From positions 1 through 60,381 of the forward strand of contig JAJYWN010000018.1 of assembly GCA_021791495.1 (NCBI GenBank): a DNA stretch of 60,381 nt, in the 5' to 3' direction. The notes beneath the pieces were generated by a model that was given only the letters and a program-made list of their open reading frames with translations, was not told the origin of the DNA and did no database searches. This DNA is from Bacillota bacterium (GTDB taxonomy: Bacteria; Bacillota; Sulfobacillia; JAJYWN01). Position 1 is the first letter of the stretch. Each line of letters begins with the position of its first letter. Of the stretch, positions 1-8,013 are shown piece by piece. Position numbers and translations under genes: made by a program.

Positions 1-27
1 CTCAACGTCCCGCTCGTGGGACGTGAG
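1..27 (+). other. Hairpin at window start
   Basis: CTCAACGTCCC (1-11) pairs with GGGACGTGAG (18-27) around a 6-nt loop, with one bulged A. It lies just before the riboswitch. It could be the terminator of an upstream gene or the start of the riboswitch transcript; the promoter, if upstream, is outside the window. Confidence 0.45.
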
Positions 28-36
28 CCGACCGAC

Positions 37-126
37 AAGGGCAAACCCTTTGAAAGAGGGGGACGCAAAGCCACGGGTCTAAAGCGGCTGAACCCAGCCG
101 CCATGACAGCCGGGTTGCCGAAGGGG
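37..126 (+). promoter_or_regulatory. Cyclic-di-GMP-I (GEMM-I) riboswitch
   Basis: The stretch follows the GEMM-I consensus closely. There is a GGGCAAACC segment at 40-48, a GAAA tetraloop at 52-55, the hallmark GGACGCAAAGCC at 61-72, CTAAAG at 79-84, a second hairpin GCGGCTgaacccAGCCGC at 84-101, and a closing GACAGCCGGGTTGCCG at 105-120. The first stem carries the tetraloop and the second would carry its receptor, as in the class-I aptamer. A terminator hairpin follows at 209-242, ahead of the Flp pilin gene, so the element probably tunes pilus expression to the second messenger cyclic di-GMP. Whether ligand turns expression on or off cannot be read with certainty. Confidence 0.93.
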
Positions 127-208
127 TAAGGGACCGGCATATCGCTCGCGGTATATAGCTCCAGGCGCGAGGTGCCGCTTCCTTAGGAAGGAAGAGGTCC
201 GAAAAGTG

Positions 209-250
209 GGCCTGCTTTCTCCGGCATCCGGGGGAGCAGGCCTTATTTCT
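209..250 (+). terminator. Riboswitch-linked intrinsic terminator
   Basis: GGCCTGCT (209-216) and AGCAGGCC (235-242) form a perfect 8-bp stem with an 18-nt loop, followed by the T-rich tail TTATTTCT. It sits between the cyclic-di-GMP riboswitch and the flp gene, which suggests control by premature termination. Confidence 0.8.
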
Positions 251-363
251 TGGCCGACCGCCCCGCCGCCACTGGGTGAAACCCCAGGAGCGGGACCCCT
301 CCCCAAGTCGAATCGGCGACGAAGCCGCCAAGCCAAAACCGGCGGAGGAAGGAGGTGCCGCAA

Positions 364-543
364 ATGCTTATCAGCCTGTTGAAGCTGTGGAAGAACCAGG
401 ACGGTCAGGGCATGGTGGAATACGGCCTGATCATCGCCTTGGTCGCTGTCGCCGTCATCGCCACTGTCACCCTTCTGGGAGGACAACTCAACACCCTTTT
501 CAACAACATCCTTACCACGCTGACCGCGCACTCGGCGCCCTGA
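364..543 (+). CDS. flp: Flp-type major pilin
   Basis: A 59-residue pilin of the Flp/Fap family, the predicted structural subunit of a Tad (type IVc) pilus. A short basic leader is followed by a GMVEYGLI motif and one hydrophobic segment. Tad prepilin peptidases cut at the G before MVEYGLI and the mature pilin keeps the conserved Glu. I chose ATG 364 because the AAGGAGG ribosome site (349-355) lies 8 nt upstream; the in-frame GTG at 355 overlaps that site. It is the first gene after the cyclic-di-GMP riboswitch and terminator, so it is probably directly controlled by them. No prepilin peptidase gene lies in the window. Confidence 0.9.
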   Translation: MLISLLKLWKNQDGQGMVEYGLIIALVAVAVIATVTLLGGQLNTLFNNILTTLTAHSAP

Positions 544-575
544 CATGATAGTCAGCAAGGGGAAAAGGTGAAAGC

Positions 576-980
576 ATGTTGACCGTCTGGGGGAGGGCGT
601 TCCGGAACCGAAAAGGACAGGCCACGGTCGAAATGGCCTTACTTCTACCTGTCGTTCTACTGGTGCTCTTCGGCATCGCCGAGTTCGGAAGGGCTTTCGC
701 GGCGTATCTGGCTCTACAGCATGCCGCCCGCGAAGGCGCCCGGCTGGGTGTGACCGGAGCCACCGACCTCGAAATCATCCAACGCGTGTACGACTCCGCG
801 CCGGTTCTGGACCCCTCCCGCCTGTCGGTTACCATCGTCCCCGCTGAAGGTAGCCGGTCCAGCGGCGACTACCTCACCATCAGTCTGTCTTACAGCTTCG
901 ACTTCGCCGTACCGCTCATTCAGCAGATCACTGGATCGCAGATCTCTCTGCAAGCGCAGCTGTCGATGCTGGTCGAGTAG
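576..980 (+). CDS. tadE: TadE-like pseudopilin
   Basis: A 134-residue TadE-family protein. The N-terminus has the class motif GQATVEMALLLPVVLLVLFGI (about residues 14-34), in which the G-to-hydrophobic transition with a following Glu is the likely prepilin-peptidase site. After it come FGRAF and HAAREGARLG, typical of TadE/TadF minor pilins. The rest is a small beta-rich domain presumed extracytoplasmic. An AAAAGGTG ribosome site precedes ATG 576. It is the second gene of the Tad operon, 32 nt after flp. Confidence 0.9.
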   Translation: MLTVWGRAFRNRKGQATVEMALLLPVVLLVLFGIAEFGRAFAAYLALQHAAREGARLGVTGATDLEIIQRVYDSAPVLDPSRLSVTIVPAEGSRSSGDYLTISLSYSFDFAVPLIQQITGSQISLQAQLSMLVE

Positions 981-1028
981 GCCTTAGGAGGCGGGGCCGG
1001 CTCTAGTTCTGGTGGGAGGAGGTGGGGG

Positions 1029-2012
1029 ATGCCTAAGGTCACAGGAGTCCGATGGTCACAGCGGCGCAGGCAGGGACGGGGGCAGAAGCCGGGTCTGATC
1101 TCTGACCAGAGGGGTTCCGTCTTGATTCTTTTCGCCATCGCCATGGTCGCCCTCACCGGATTCGCCGCCATCAGCCTGGACGCCGGCTGGATGTACGCCA
1201 CCCACGCGCGGCTATCCAACATTGCCGATGCCGCGGCGCTGGCTGGGGCAGACTACCTCCCGGACGACCCTGGAATGGCCTATGCCGTGGCTTTGGATTG
1301 TGCCGTTCAGAACGGCATCGCCGCCGCGGACGTTCAGGTAAGTATAACGGAGAACAACACTCGGATCGACGTCCACCTCCAAGGGCCCGCCGAACTCCGT
1401 TTCGCCTCCGTGGGAGGCTCCAAGAAAGTGACCCTACCCGCCGACTCCGCCGGAGCAATCTATGTGGTCACCGGCGTGGTCGGCGCCGTGCCTTTCGGGG
1501 TCGAGTCCGCACCGTTCGTATACGGCCGGGAATATGCCATCAAGCTCGGTCCCAACGGGACGTCAGACGGAGACGCCACCTCGTACTCGGGGAACTTCCA
1601 CGCCATGGCTCTGGCGACCAGTGGTGCCTCACAGTATCGCTCCTTCGTGGAGACAGGCTATCCTGGGCTCTTGACCGTCGGGCAGAGTATCGATACCGAA
1701 CCGGGCAACATGGCCGGGCCGACCTCAGCCGGCGTCCAGACACGGATGAACGAGACTGCTGGTGACACCTTTGGTTCGCATCCCGTGAACTCGGCCCGGG
1801 TGATGCTTCTGCCCATCGTGGACAGCTTCGACGTGAACGGACGGAAAAGCGTCACCATCCGCGGATTCGCGGCGTTCTTCCTCGAGGGTTTCGACTCGTC
1901 AGGAAGCGGGACGGTCTATGGCCGTTTCATGCGGTACCATACTTCCGGACAGGTCTCCGCCTACCGGCCCGACCTTGACTACGGGGTCCGCATGGCGAAA
2001 CTCGTTCGCTAG
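1029..2012 (+). CDS. TadG-like pilus-assembly protein
   Basis: A 327-residue protein with a positively charged N-terminus, DQRGSVLILFAIAMVALTGF (about residues 27-46) and then the SLDAGWMYATHARLSNIADAAALAGA pattern of TadG/TadE-like 'putative Flp pilus-assembly' proteins (DUF2134-type). The ADAAALAGA helix is the most diagnostic part. The remainder (about 80-327) looks like an exported beta-rich domain. A strong GGAGGAGG ribosome site precedes ATG 1029. It probably helps pilus assembly or acts as a minor pilin; a von Willebrand-type domain is not visible. Confidence 0.8.
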   Translation: MPKVTGVRWSQRRRQGRGQKPGLISDQRGSVLILFAIAMVALTGFAAISLDAGWMYATHARLSNIADAAALAGADYLPDDPGMAYAVALDCAVQNGIAAADVQVSITENNTRIDVHLQGPAELRFASVGGSKKVTLPADSAGAIYVVTGVVGAVPFGVESAPFVYGREYAIKLGPNGTSDGDATSYSGNFHAMALATSGASQYRSFVETGYPGLLTVGQSIDTEPGNMAGPTSAGVQTRMNETAGDTFGSHPVNSARVMLLPIVDSFDVNGRKSVTIRGFAAFFLEGFDSSGSGTVYGRFMRYHTSGQVSAYRPDLDYGVRMAKLVR

Positions 2013-2062
2013 CAGAAAACAACAGGTGGCCGCGGCCCAAGCAACTGCCGGCAGACGTAACA

Positions 2063-2083
2063 GGAAAGGAGCTTCGACTTTCC
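2063..2083 (+). promoter_or_regulatory. Hairpin covering the cpaB ribosome site
   Basis: GGAAAG (2063-2068) can pair with CTTTCC (2078-2083) across a 9-nt loop. The AAAGGAG ribosome-binding sequence lies in the 5' arm and loop and is unusually far (16 nt) from ATG 2087. Folding would shorten that distance or occlude the site. The regulatory role is an inference. Confidence 0.35.
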
Positions 2084-2086
2084 AAC

Positions 2087-3457
2087 ATGACCCGTAGCAG
2101 AGCCACACGGCTCCTCCTGATACCTGCACTGGTCGGCCTCATCGCCAGCCTGCTGGTGTACCGGCAGCTTTCGGTCCAGGCGACTCAGTCGAAAAAGAAC
2201 ATGGTGGCCGTGGTGGTCACTACGAAGGCGATTCCGGCCAAGACCCGGCTGGATCAGACCATGCTGTCCACCACTTTGATGCCCAAAGAGTTTGTCAACG
2301 CCCAGACGGTCACGAACGTGAAGGACGCTCTGGACCACCTGGCGCTTGTACCTTTGGCCCAGGGTGAGATCATCCTTCAGTCCAAGCTCTCTTCGACCGA
2401 CCCACGGGTCGGGATGTCCTACCGCATTCCGGATGGGCGGCGTGCCCAGGCCATCACCGCCAGCGACGTCATCAGTGCCGGCGGCCTTATCCAACCGGGA
2501 GACTCGGTGGACGTGGTAGCCGTCTTCGACAAGTCGCTTTTGGGGACCGATAAGGGCCGGCTCATCCTGGAGAACATTCCGGTCCTAGCGGTGGGAAGAG
2601 ACACGTCGGCACCTTCCACGGACGGTAAATCGGCGAGCACTGCGGCGGGCCAGGGACGGCCCGCCGCGGGCAGCACCGTGACTTTGGCGGTGACGCCTCA
2701 GGAGGGTGTGGTGCTGGCCCTGGCGGAGATGAAAGGCAGCTTGCGGTTGCTGTTGCGGCCGGCCCTTGACGACGGCACCAAGGGCGTGGTGGACTTCACC
2801 ACCAGCGTCTTCACCCAGGCGCAACCCATCGATCAGACTATGGAAGCCCGAAAGCAGGTCCGATTCCGCATGTCTCTGGTGGAGGCGGATACCTCGGCCT
2901 TGGCGACCCTGGGAGCCTCGGCCCCGACCAGCGGCCCTTCGGGAGGAACCGTCAACTACCTGGTAGCGTCGCGCGCGCTGTGGGACAAGACGTATGGGCT
3001 CATCTCCTCGGGTCAGGCTAGGGAACTGGCCAAGGCCGACCTTCTGACCATGAACCGGGAACAGGCCCGGTATAAGCTTTCCGGCCAGGTACCCGGCACC
3101 AGTAAAGCCAGCGGGTTAGAGCTAACCTCGTGGTACGAGTTCGGACTTACCGCGGAGATGGTCCCGGTGGTGTACAAGGGTACCACGCTCGACGTGACCG
3201 CCCGCGTCTTCCTGCGCATGCTCGACCTGGGAAGCAAAGGGCCATTCACCACCGAACGCAGCCAGGACTTCGCGGCCCGCCTGGACCTCCAGAAAGACAT
3301 GATAGCGGTGACCGGTCTTTTAGCCCCCAGCGACTTCGCGCTGCCGGCCGACGTCACTTCCCGGAACATCCTGCCCGGAGGGCTCATCAGTGACGCCGTC
3401 ACCAGCGGCAAACGGCAGGTCATTCTGCTGATCCTTCCTGAAGTGGATCAGCGCTAG
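2087..3457 (+). CDS. cpaB: CpaB/RcpC pilus-assembly protein
   Basis: A 456-residue CpaB/RcpC-family protein. It has an N-terminal membrane anchor (about residues 8-26) and then an SAF domain: VAVVVTTKAIPAKTRLDQTML followed by LALVPLAQGEIILQSKLSS, as expected for CpaB. YRIPDGRRAQAI and IQPGDSVDVVAVFD are further family signatures. The long C-terminal region (about 260-456) extends beyond the usual CpaB length of roughly 250-300 residues and is not recognised. In Gram-negatives CpaB works with the secretin; no secretin is present here, consistent with a monoderm. It ends in overlap with the GTG upstream of tadZ. Confidence 0.87.
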   Translation: MTRSRATRLLLIPALVGLIASLLVYRQLSVQATQSKKNMVAVVVTTKAIPAKTRLDQTMLSTTLMPKEFVNAQTVTNVKDALDHLALVPLAQGEIILQSKLSSTDPRVGMSYRIPDGRRAQAITASDVISAGGLIQPGDSVDVVAVFDKSLLGTDKGRLILENIPVLAVGRDTSAPSTDGKSASTAAGQGRPAAGSTVTLAVTPQEGVVLALAEMKGSLRLLLRPALDDGTKGVVDFTTSVFTQAQPIDQTMEARKQVRFRMSLVEADTSALATLGASAPTSGPSGGTVNYLVASRALWDKTYGLISSGQARELAKADLLTMNREQARYKLSGQVPGTSKASGLELTSWYEFGLTAEMVPVVYKGTTLDVTARVFLRMLDLGSKGPFTTERSQDFAARLDLQKDMIAVTGLLAPSDFALPADVTSRNILPGGLISDAVTSGKRQVILLILPEVDQR

Positions 3458-3477
3458 TGGAGGAGGCGAGACTGTCG

Positions 3478-5259
3478 ATGAGTACAGAGAAGATCAGGGC
3501 CCTATTCGTCACATCAGGGGGGCAGTCCAAACCGCCGGACCTGCCCCCGGGCTCGCCGGAGATCGAGCTGAAGATCTTGGCCTGGCCTAACGCCACGGGC
3601 AGTGATGCCCGCGGCTTGGCCGGTTTTTCACGGGGTCTGCTGCTACGCGAAGCGTTGAGTTTCAACCCGGAATGCCTTTGCGTGGAAACTTCGAAGGTCG
3701 GCGCCGGAGTGGCCCTGGGCATGCCCTTCGCCACGGCCCTGACCCTGGCGGAGGAGTTGGCGGCGGTCCTGGGAGTAGCCTTCATCGTCCTTTCCGATGA
3801 CGGTGACCCGGCCATGATGCGCGAGGCCATGCGGGCCGGGGCGGCGGACTTCATCTTCCCGCCCTATTCGCCGGCCGATTTCCGCCAGTCCCTGATCACC
3901 GCGTCCAGCCGCCGGGCGCCCGGCGAAGTGCCGCCGCTGCCGTTGGCTGAGGCACAGGCCGCCCAGGGCCCGCCGCCGAGGACGGACGCGTTTTGCGTCA
4001 CTCTCTTTGGTACCAAGGGCGGGGTGGGCAAGACCACTGTGGCGGTGAACCTGGCTACGGCCCTGGCCCTGGGAACCAAGGGCGGGAAAGCCAGCGAAGC
4101 ACTTTTCGGGGGCGCCGCGGCTTCGTCGCGAAAAGTGGCGGCCGAGCCGGCGGGACGCAACGAGCCGGTCAAGGATGCCCGGGCCGTCGCCCCGAGACCC
4201 ACCGTGAGCCCGAATGGTACCAGCAGTGTCTTGGCCAGCGTGATTGCCGGGGTCTTCGACCCGGCGGCCGCCAGCCGTGCCGCCGCGTCCGCCCACCCGG
4301 CAGCCAAAGGGCGGGACGCGGGCAGACCATCTCCGGTTGCGCCGCCCAAAGGGCAACCCCTCGTGGCTGTCCCCGGCGGAGCCCGGACAGTCGAAGCGGC
4401 GGGCAGGTCCGGAGGTCTGGGTGGCGGTTCAAGCCCAGCCAAGGGGACCGAGGGCGGGGGCCGGGTGGTGCCCATCAGCGCGCCTTTCCTGGCCGAAGGG
4501 CGGCCCATTGCCGTGGTGGACCTGGACCTGGAGTTCGGCGCGGTGGCCTCCTTCTTCGGACTGAACCCAGTGACCACCATCCACGATCTCTGCCGGATCG
4601 ACGGCCCATTGGTGCCCAGCCTAGTGCAGAAAGGCATGGTCTCGGCCATCCAAAACCGCCTGCAGGTCCTGGCGGCCCCACCCAGCCCGGAACTGGCGGC
4701 CGAGGTGGACGGCGAGGCACGCCGCGATCGTAGCCGGAACTACGTCGATGAGATTATCCGGCAGCTCCGGGCGTCCTGTTCCTTCCTCATCATGGACACG
4801 CCCTCGAACTTCCGCGAATCGACCCTGACGGCTCTGGACCTGGCGGACATGGTCGTGGTGGTGACCACACCCGACATCCCGACACTACAGAACACGGCCA
4901 AGGGGCTGGACATCCTTTTGCACCGCCTGCAGTACCCGGCGGACCGGCTGACCCTCGTACTGAACCGGGCCGATGCCGCCATCGGCCTGGCCGAGAAAGA
5001 CATCTCCAACGCCCTGGGCATGCCCATCAACCACCGCGTCCCCAGTGACGGGCGCACGGCGGTGTGGGCGGCGAACACGGGCCAACCCTTGATCCTGACT
5101 CGGAAGAAACTGCCTATCGTCGAGAGCCTTTGGGAGATCACTAGCGAGGTAGCACTGAAGGCTGGGGCGCGAGTGGTAATCACTGAACCGGAGGGAATGA
5201 CCGCCGATGAGCAGCCTGTACGAGCGGCTGAAGGCGCAGCCAGCAGGCGGAGCGGATAA
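3478..5259 (+). CDS. tadZ: TadZ/CpaE-like MinD-family ATPase
   Basis: A CpaE/TadZ pilus-localisation ATPase of 593 residues. The N-terminal part is a receiver-like domain (FIVLSDDGDPAMMREAMRAGAADFIFPPY) without an obvious phosphoacceptor. Next is a MinD/ParA deviant Walker A, GTKGGVGKTTVAVNLATALAL (codons at 4009-4071), and VVDLDLEFGAVASFFGL after 4510. Between these two elements, normally separated by a few residues, lies a stretch of about 140 residues rich in Ala, Gly, Pro and Ser (about 4078-4500). FLIMDTPSNF and LVLNRADAAIGL complete the fold. I chose ATG 3478 for the GGAGGAGG 11 nt upstream; GTG 3457 is an alternative. The role is polar positioning of the Tad machine. Confidence 0.87.
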   Translation: MSTEKIRALFVTSGGQSKPPDLPPGSPEIELKILAWPNATGSDARGLAGFSRGLLLREALSFNPECLCVETSKVGAGVALGMPFATALTLAEELAAVLGVAFIVLSDDGDPAMMREAMRAGAADFIFPPYSPADFRQSLITASSRRAPGEVPPLPLAEAQAAQGPPPRTDAFCVTLFGTKGGVGKTTVAVNLATALALGTKGGKASEALFGGAAASSRKVAAEPAGRNEPVKDARAVAPRPTVSPNGTSSVLASVIAGVFDPAAASRAAASAHPAAKGRDAGRPSPVAPPKGQPLVAVPGGARTVEAAGRSGGLGGGSSPAKGTEGGGRVVPISAPFLAEGRPIAVVDLDLEFGAVASFFGLNPVTTIHDLCRIDGPLVPSLVQKGMVSAIQNRLQVLAAPPSPELAAEVDGEARRDRSRNYVDEIIRQLRASCSFLIMDTPSNFRESTLTALDLADMVVVVTTPDIPTLQNTAKGLDILLHRLQYPADRLTLVLNRADAAIGLAEKDISNALGMPINHRVPSDGRTAVWAANTGQPLILTRKKLPIVESLWEITSEVALKAGARVVITEPEGMTADEQPVRAAEGAASRRSG

Positions 5260-6802
5260 GGCCAGCCCCCTTCATCAGGTACCTCTGACGTCACTTCCCC
5301 GGGGTGAAGGGCCACCGCCCGAGGGAGAGACGCCCGACGTGCCTTCTTCCGGTCCCGCCGGACCGGATGACTCTTCTACTACGTCACCTGTCGCCTCCGG
5401 TCAGAAGACGCCGGCATCCGGACCAAACCGCGCCGCGGATAGGGTCAGCTCCGGGCGCGGGCGGGCGGCGTCACTCCACAAGGCGCCGGCGATTCCGGTG
5501 ACAGTGGTGCCCGTGGACGTCAACGTCGAACTGCGGAACCGCATCCGCGAACGGCTCATCAACGAGCTGGACACTTCCATCACCGCCAATGGAACGGTGA
5601 TGTCCGACGAGGACAAGAAGAAGGTCAGGGAGCGGATCCAGGAACTAGTTAACCAAGACAAGAGCGTGTCACCGCTGGAAGTGGACGGTCTGGTCGAAGT
5701 CCTGGTGGCCGAAATCACCGGGTACGGTCCCATCCAGTCTCTTCTGGAAGACCCCGAGATCACCGAGATTATGGTGAACTCGAAAAGCCACATCTACGTT
5801 GAGCGGTCGGGCAGGATCCAGCGGACCGCCTTGTCCTTCGCCAGCGACCAGGAGATCCTACATATCATCGAAAAGATTGTCGCCCCTCTGGGGCGGCGCA
5901 TCGACGAGGCCAGCCCCATGGTGGACGCCCGGCTGCCCGACGGCTCGCGCGTGAACGCCATCATTCCTCCTCTGGCGCTGAAGGGACCCAGCATCACCAT
6001 CCGGAAATTCCGCCGCGACGTGCTTTCAGCGGACGACCTGGTAGACCGCGGCACCATGACGGAGGCCATGGCCGGATTCCTGGAAGCCTGCGTGCGGGCG
6101 AAACTTAACGTCCTGGTCTCCGGCGGTACCGGCAGCGGAAAGACCACGACTCTGAACATCCTTTCGTCCTTCATCCCGCCGGGCGACCGGGTGGTGACCA
6201 TCGAGGATGCCGCCGAACTGCGGCTGGTGCAGGAACACGTCGTTTCCTTGGAAGCGCGCCCGGCGAACCTGGAGGGGAAGGGCGAAATCACCATACGCCA
6301 GTTGGTGAAGAACGCTCTGCGTATGCGGCCGGACCGCATCATCGTCGGCGAGGTCCGCGGGGGCGAGGCCCTGGACATGCTCCAGGCGATGAACACCGGT
6401 CACGACGGCAGTCTGACCACCGGCCACGCGAATAGTCCCCGCGACATGCTGGCCCGCCTGGAAACCATGGTCATGATGGCCGGCATGGACTTGCCGGTGC
6501 GGGCCATCCGCGAGCAGGTGGCGTCGGCCCTGGATCTCATCGTCCACCAGGCCCGCCTGTCGGACGGCGCCCGAAAGATCGTTTCTGTTACAGAAGTGCA
6601 GGGGATGGAAGGCGATGTCATAACCCTGCAAGACATCTTCACCTTCAGGCAGACCGGTATCGACGCTAAGGGCCAGGTGCTGGGAAGTTTCCAGCCCACC
6701 GGCATACGCCCCCAGTGCTCGGAGCGCCTGGCGGCCCGGGGCGAGCCTCTGCCGGCAGAATGGTTTGAGCCCGCGACCTTCAAGGGGGTGGCGGCGCTTT
6801 GA
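5207..6802 (+). CDS. tadA: TadA/CpaF secretion ATPase
   Basis: The motor ATPase of the Tad pilus (GspE/VirB11 superfamily), 531 residues. A poorly conserved, Pro/Ser-rich N-terminus (about 1-95) precedes the CpaF core. There are VEVLVAEITGYGPIQSLLEDPEITEIMVN, Walker A SGGTGSGKTTTLNIL (about 305-319), an Asp box with TIEDAAELRL, Walker B RPDRIIVGEVRGGEALDML, and the His box GHDGSLTTGHANSP. All catalytic motifs look intact. The start overlaps tadZ by 53 nt with GGAGGG upstream. It powers pilin polymerisation together with TadB and TadC. Confidence 0.95.
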   Translation: MSSLYERLKAQPAGGADKASPLHQVPLTSLPRGEGPPPEGETPDVPSSGPAGPDDSSTTSPVASGQKTPASGPNRAADRVSSGRGRAASLHKAPAIPVTVVPVDVNVELRNRIRERLINELDTSITANGTVMSDEDKKKVRERIQELVNQDKSVSPLEVDGLVEVLVAEITGYGPIQSLLEDPEITEIMVNSKSHIYVERSGRIQRTALSFASDQEILHIIEKIVAPLGRRIDEASPMVDARLPDGSRVNAIIPPLALKGPSITIRKFRRDVLSADDLVDRGTMTEAMAGFLEACVRAKLNVLVSGGTGSGKTTTLNILSSFIPPGDRVVTIEDAAELRLVQEHVVSLEARPANLEGKGEITIRQLVKNALRMRPDRIIVGEVRGGEALDMLQAMNTGHDGSLTTGHANSPRDMLARLETMVMMAGMDLPVRAIREQVASALDLIVHQARLSDGARKIVSVTEVQGMEGDVITLQDIFTFRQTGIDAKGQVLGSFQPTGIRPQCSERLAARGEPLPAEWFEPATFKGVAAL

Positions 6803-8013
6803 ACCCCACCGGTCTGTTCTGGATCGTTCTGCTTGTTTTCGCCAGTTCCACGTTACTGACCGTCTGGATCGTGACTCTCCTCGGAGCCCGAGGGCGGCGG
6901 ATGGGCCAGCGCCTGGCGCAGGTCCGCCAAGCCCGGACCGCCCAAACGGGGCGGACGGGAACCGCGCCCAGTGGGCGTTCTACTCTCTTTGGCGCCAGCG
7001 CCGGCCTGCACCGGGCCCTTCGCCGGAGGCGACCAGTCGCCACGGATGGCGGTGAGCCCGGTGAGGCCGGCGGTGACGTATCCGACCTCTCCCCGGAATC
7101 AGGCACGTCCCAGGGAGGTCCGGCCGCCGGCGAGACCGCCGGCGCCCTTTCGTCCGCTGGAGGAGGTCCGGAAAAGGCCAAGGCCGCGGCCACCCCGCCC
7201 GACAAGAGGAAGGCGTCCTTCCGGGCCAGGGTCGCGGACGCCTTGGAGAAACCGCTGCGGGGGGTGAACCTGGCCAAGGGACTGGCCCTCGACTTGAGGA
7301 AGGCCGATGTCAAGCTGAAAGTCAGCGAGTTCCTTCTCATCGGTCTGGGCGCGGGACTGCTGGCGTTCGTCATCGGCGCGGCGGTTTCGGGCTCAGTGGT
7401 CTTTGGACTGTTATCCTTGATCGGCGGCGTCTTCGCGCCGCGGTGGTGGCTGGAGGCCCGGAAGGTGGGGCGCGCCCGCCTTTTCGAACGGCAACTTCCG
7501 GATGCCCTGAACATGATCTCCAGTTCCCTCCGGTCTGGCTATTCGCTCCTTCAGGCCATCGGAGTGGTCAGCCGTGAGATGCCGGTCCCCATCAGCGAGG
7601 AGTTTTCGCGGGTCATCCGCGAGAGCCAGTTCAACATCCCAGTCGAAGAGGCCATGGCCAATCTGGCTGAACGTGTGGAAAGCGTGGACCTGGACCTGGC
7701 CATCACGGCCATGATCATACAGCGCCAGGTGGGGGGCAATCTCAGCGAGGTGCTGGACAACATCACCACGACCATCCGTGAGCGCATCCGCATCATGGGG
7801 GAGATCCGGACTCTGACAGCCCAGGGACGGGTATCGGGCTGGATCGTGGCTTTCCTGCCGGTGGGGCTGGCGGTGACGATGTTCCTGATCAACCCGGGGT
7901 ACATCCAGCCCCTGTTCACCCACCCGTTGGGCCGTTTCATCCTGGGTCTGGCGGCGGGGATGCAACTGGTCGGTTTCATCCTCATCAGGCGAATTGTCAA
8001 CGTTCAGGTGTGA
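6799..8013 (+). CDS. tadB: TadB inner-membrane platform protein
   Basis: A GspF-type platform protein of 404 residues. It has one N-terminal membrane helix (about 2-28) and then a Gly/Ala/Pro-rich stretch of low complexity (about residues 75-135). A membrane pair follows around 178-215, then the T2SSF domain with RQLPDALNMISSSLRSGYSLLQAI and QVGGNLSEVLDNITTTIRERIRI, and C-terminal membrane segments. TTG 6799 overlaps the tadA stop in a TTGA, typical of translational coupling. It forms the membrane platform with TadC. Confidence 0.92.
   Translation: MNPTGLFWIVLLVFASSTLLTVWIVTLLGARGRRMGQRLAQVRQARTAQTGRTGTAPSGRSTLFGASAGLHRALRRRRPVATDGGEPGEAGGDVSDLSPESGTSQGGPAAGETAGALSSAGGGPEKAKAAATPPDKRKASFRARVADALEKPLRGVNLAKGLALDLRKADVKLKVSEFLLIGLGAGLLAFVIGAAVSGSVVFGLLSLIGGVFAPRWWLEARKVGRARLFERQLPDALNMISSSLRSGYSLLQAIGVVSREMPVPISEEFSRVIRESQFNIPVEEAMANLAERVESVDLDLAITAMIIQRQVGGNLSEVLDNITTTIRERIRIMGEIRTLTAQGRVSGWIVAFLPVGLAVTMFLINPGYIQPLFTHPLGRFILGLAAGMQLVGFILIRRIVNVQV

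Noticed and set aside
355-363. GTG 355 as the start of flp
   Set aside because: It overlaps the AAGGAGG ribosome site; ATG 364 is ideally spaced.
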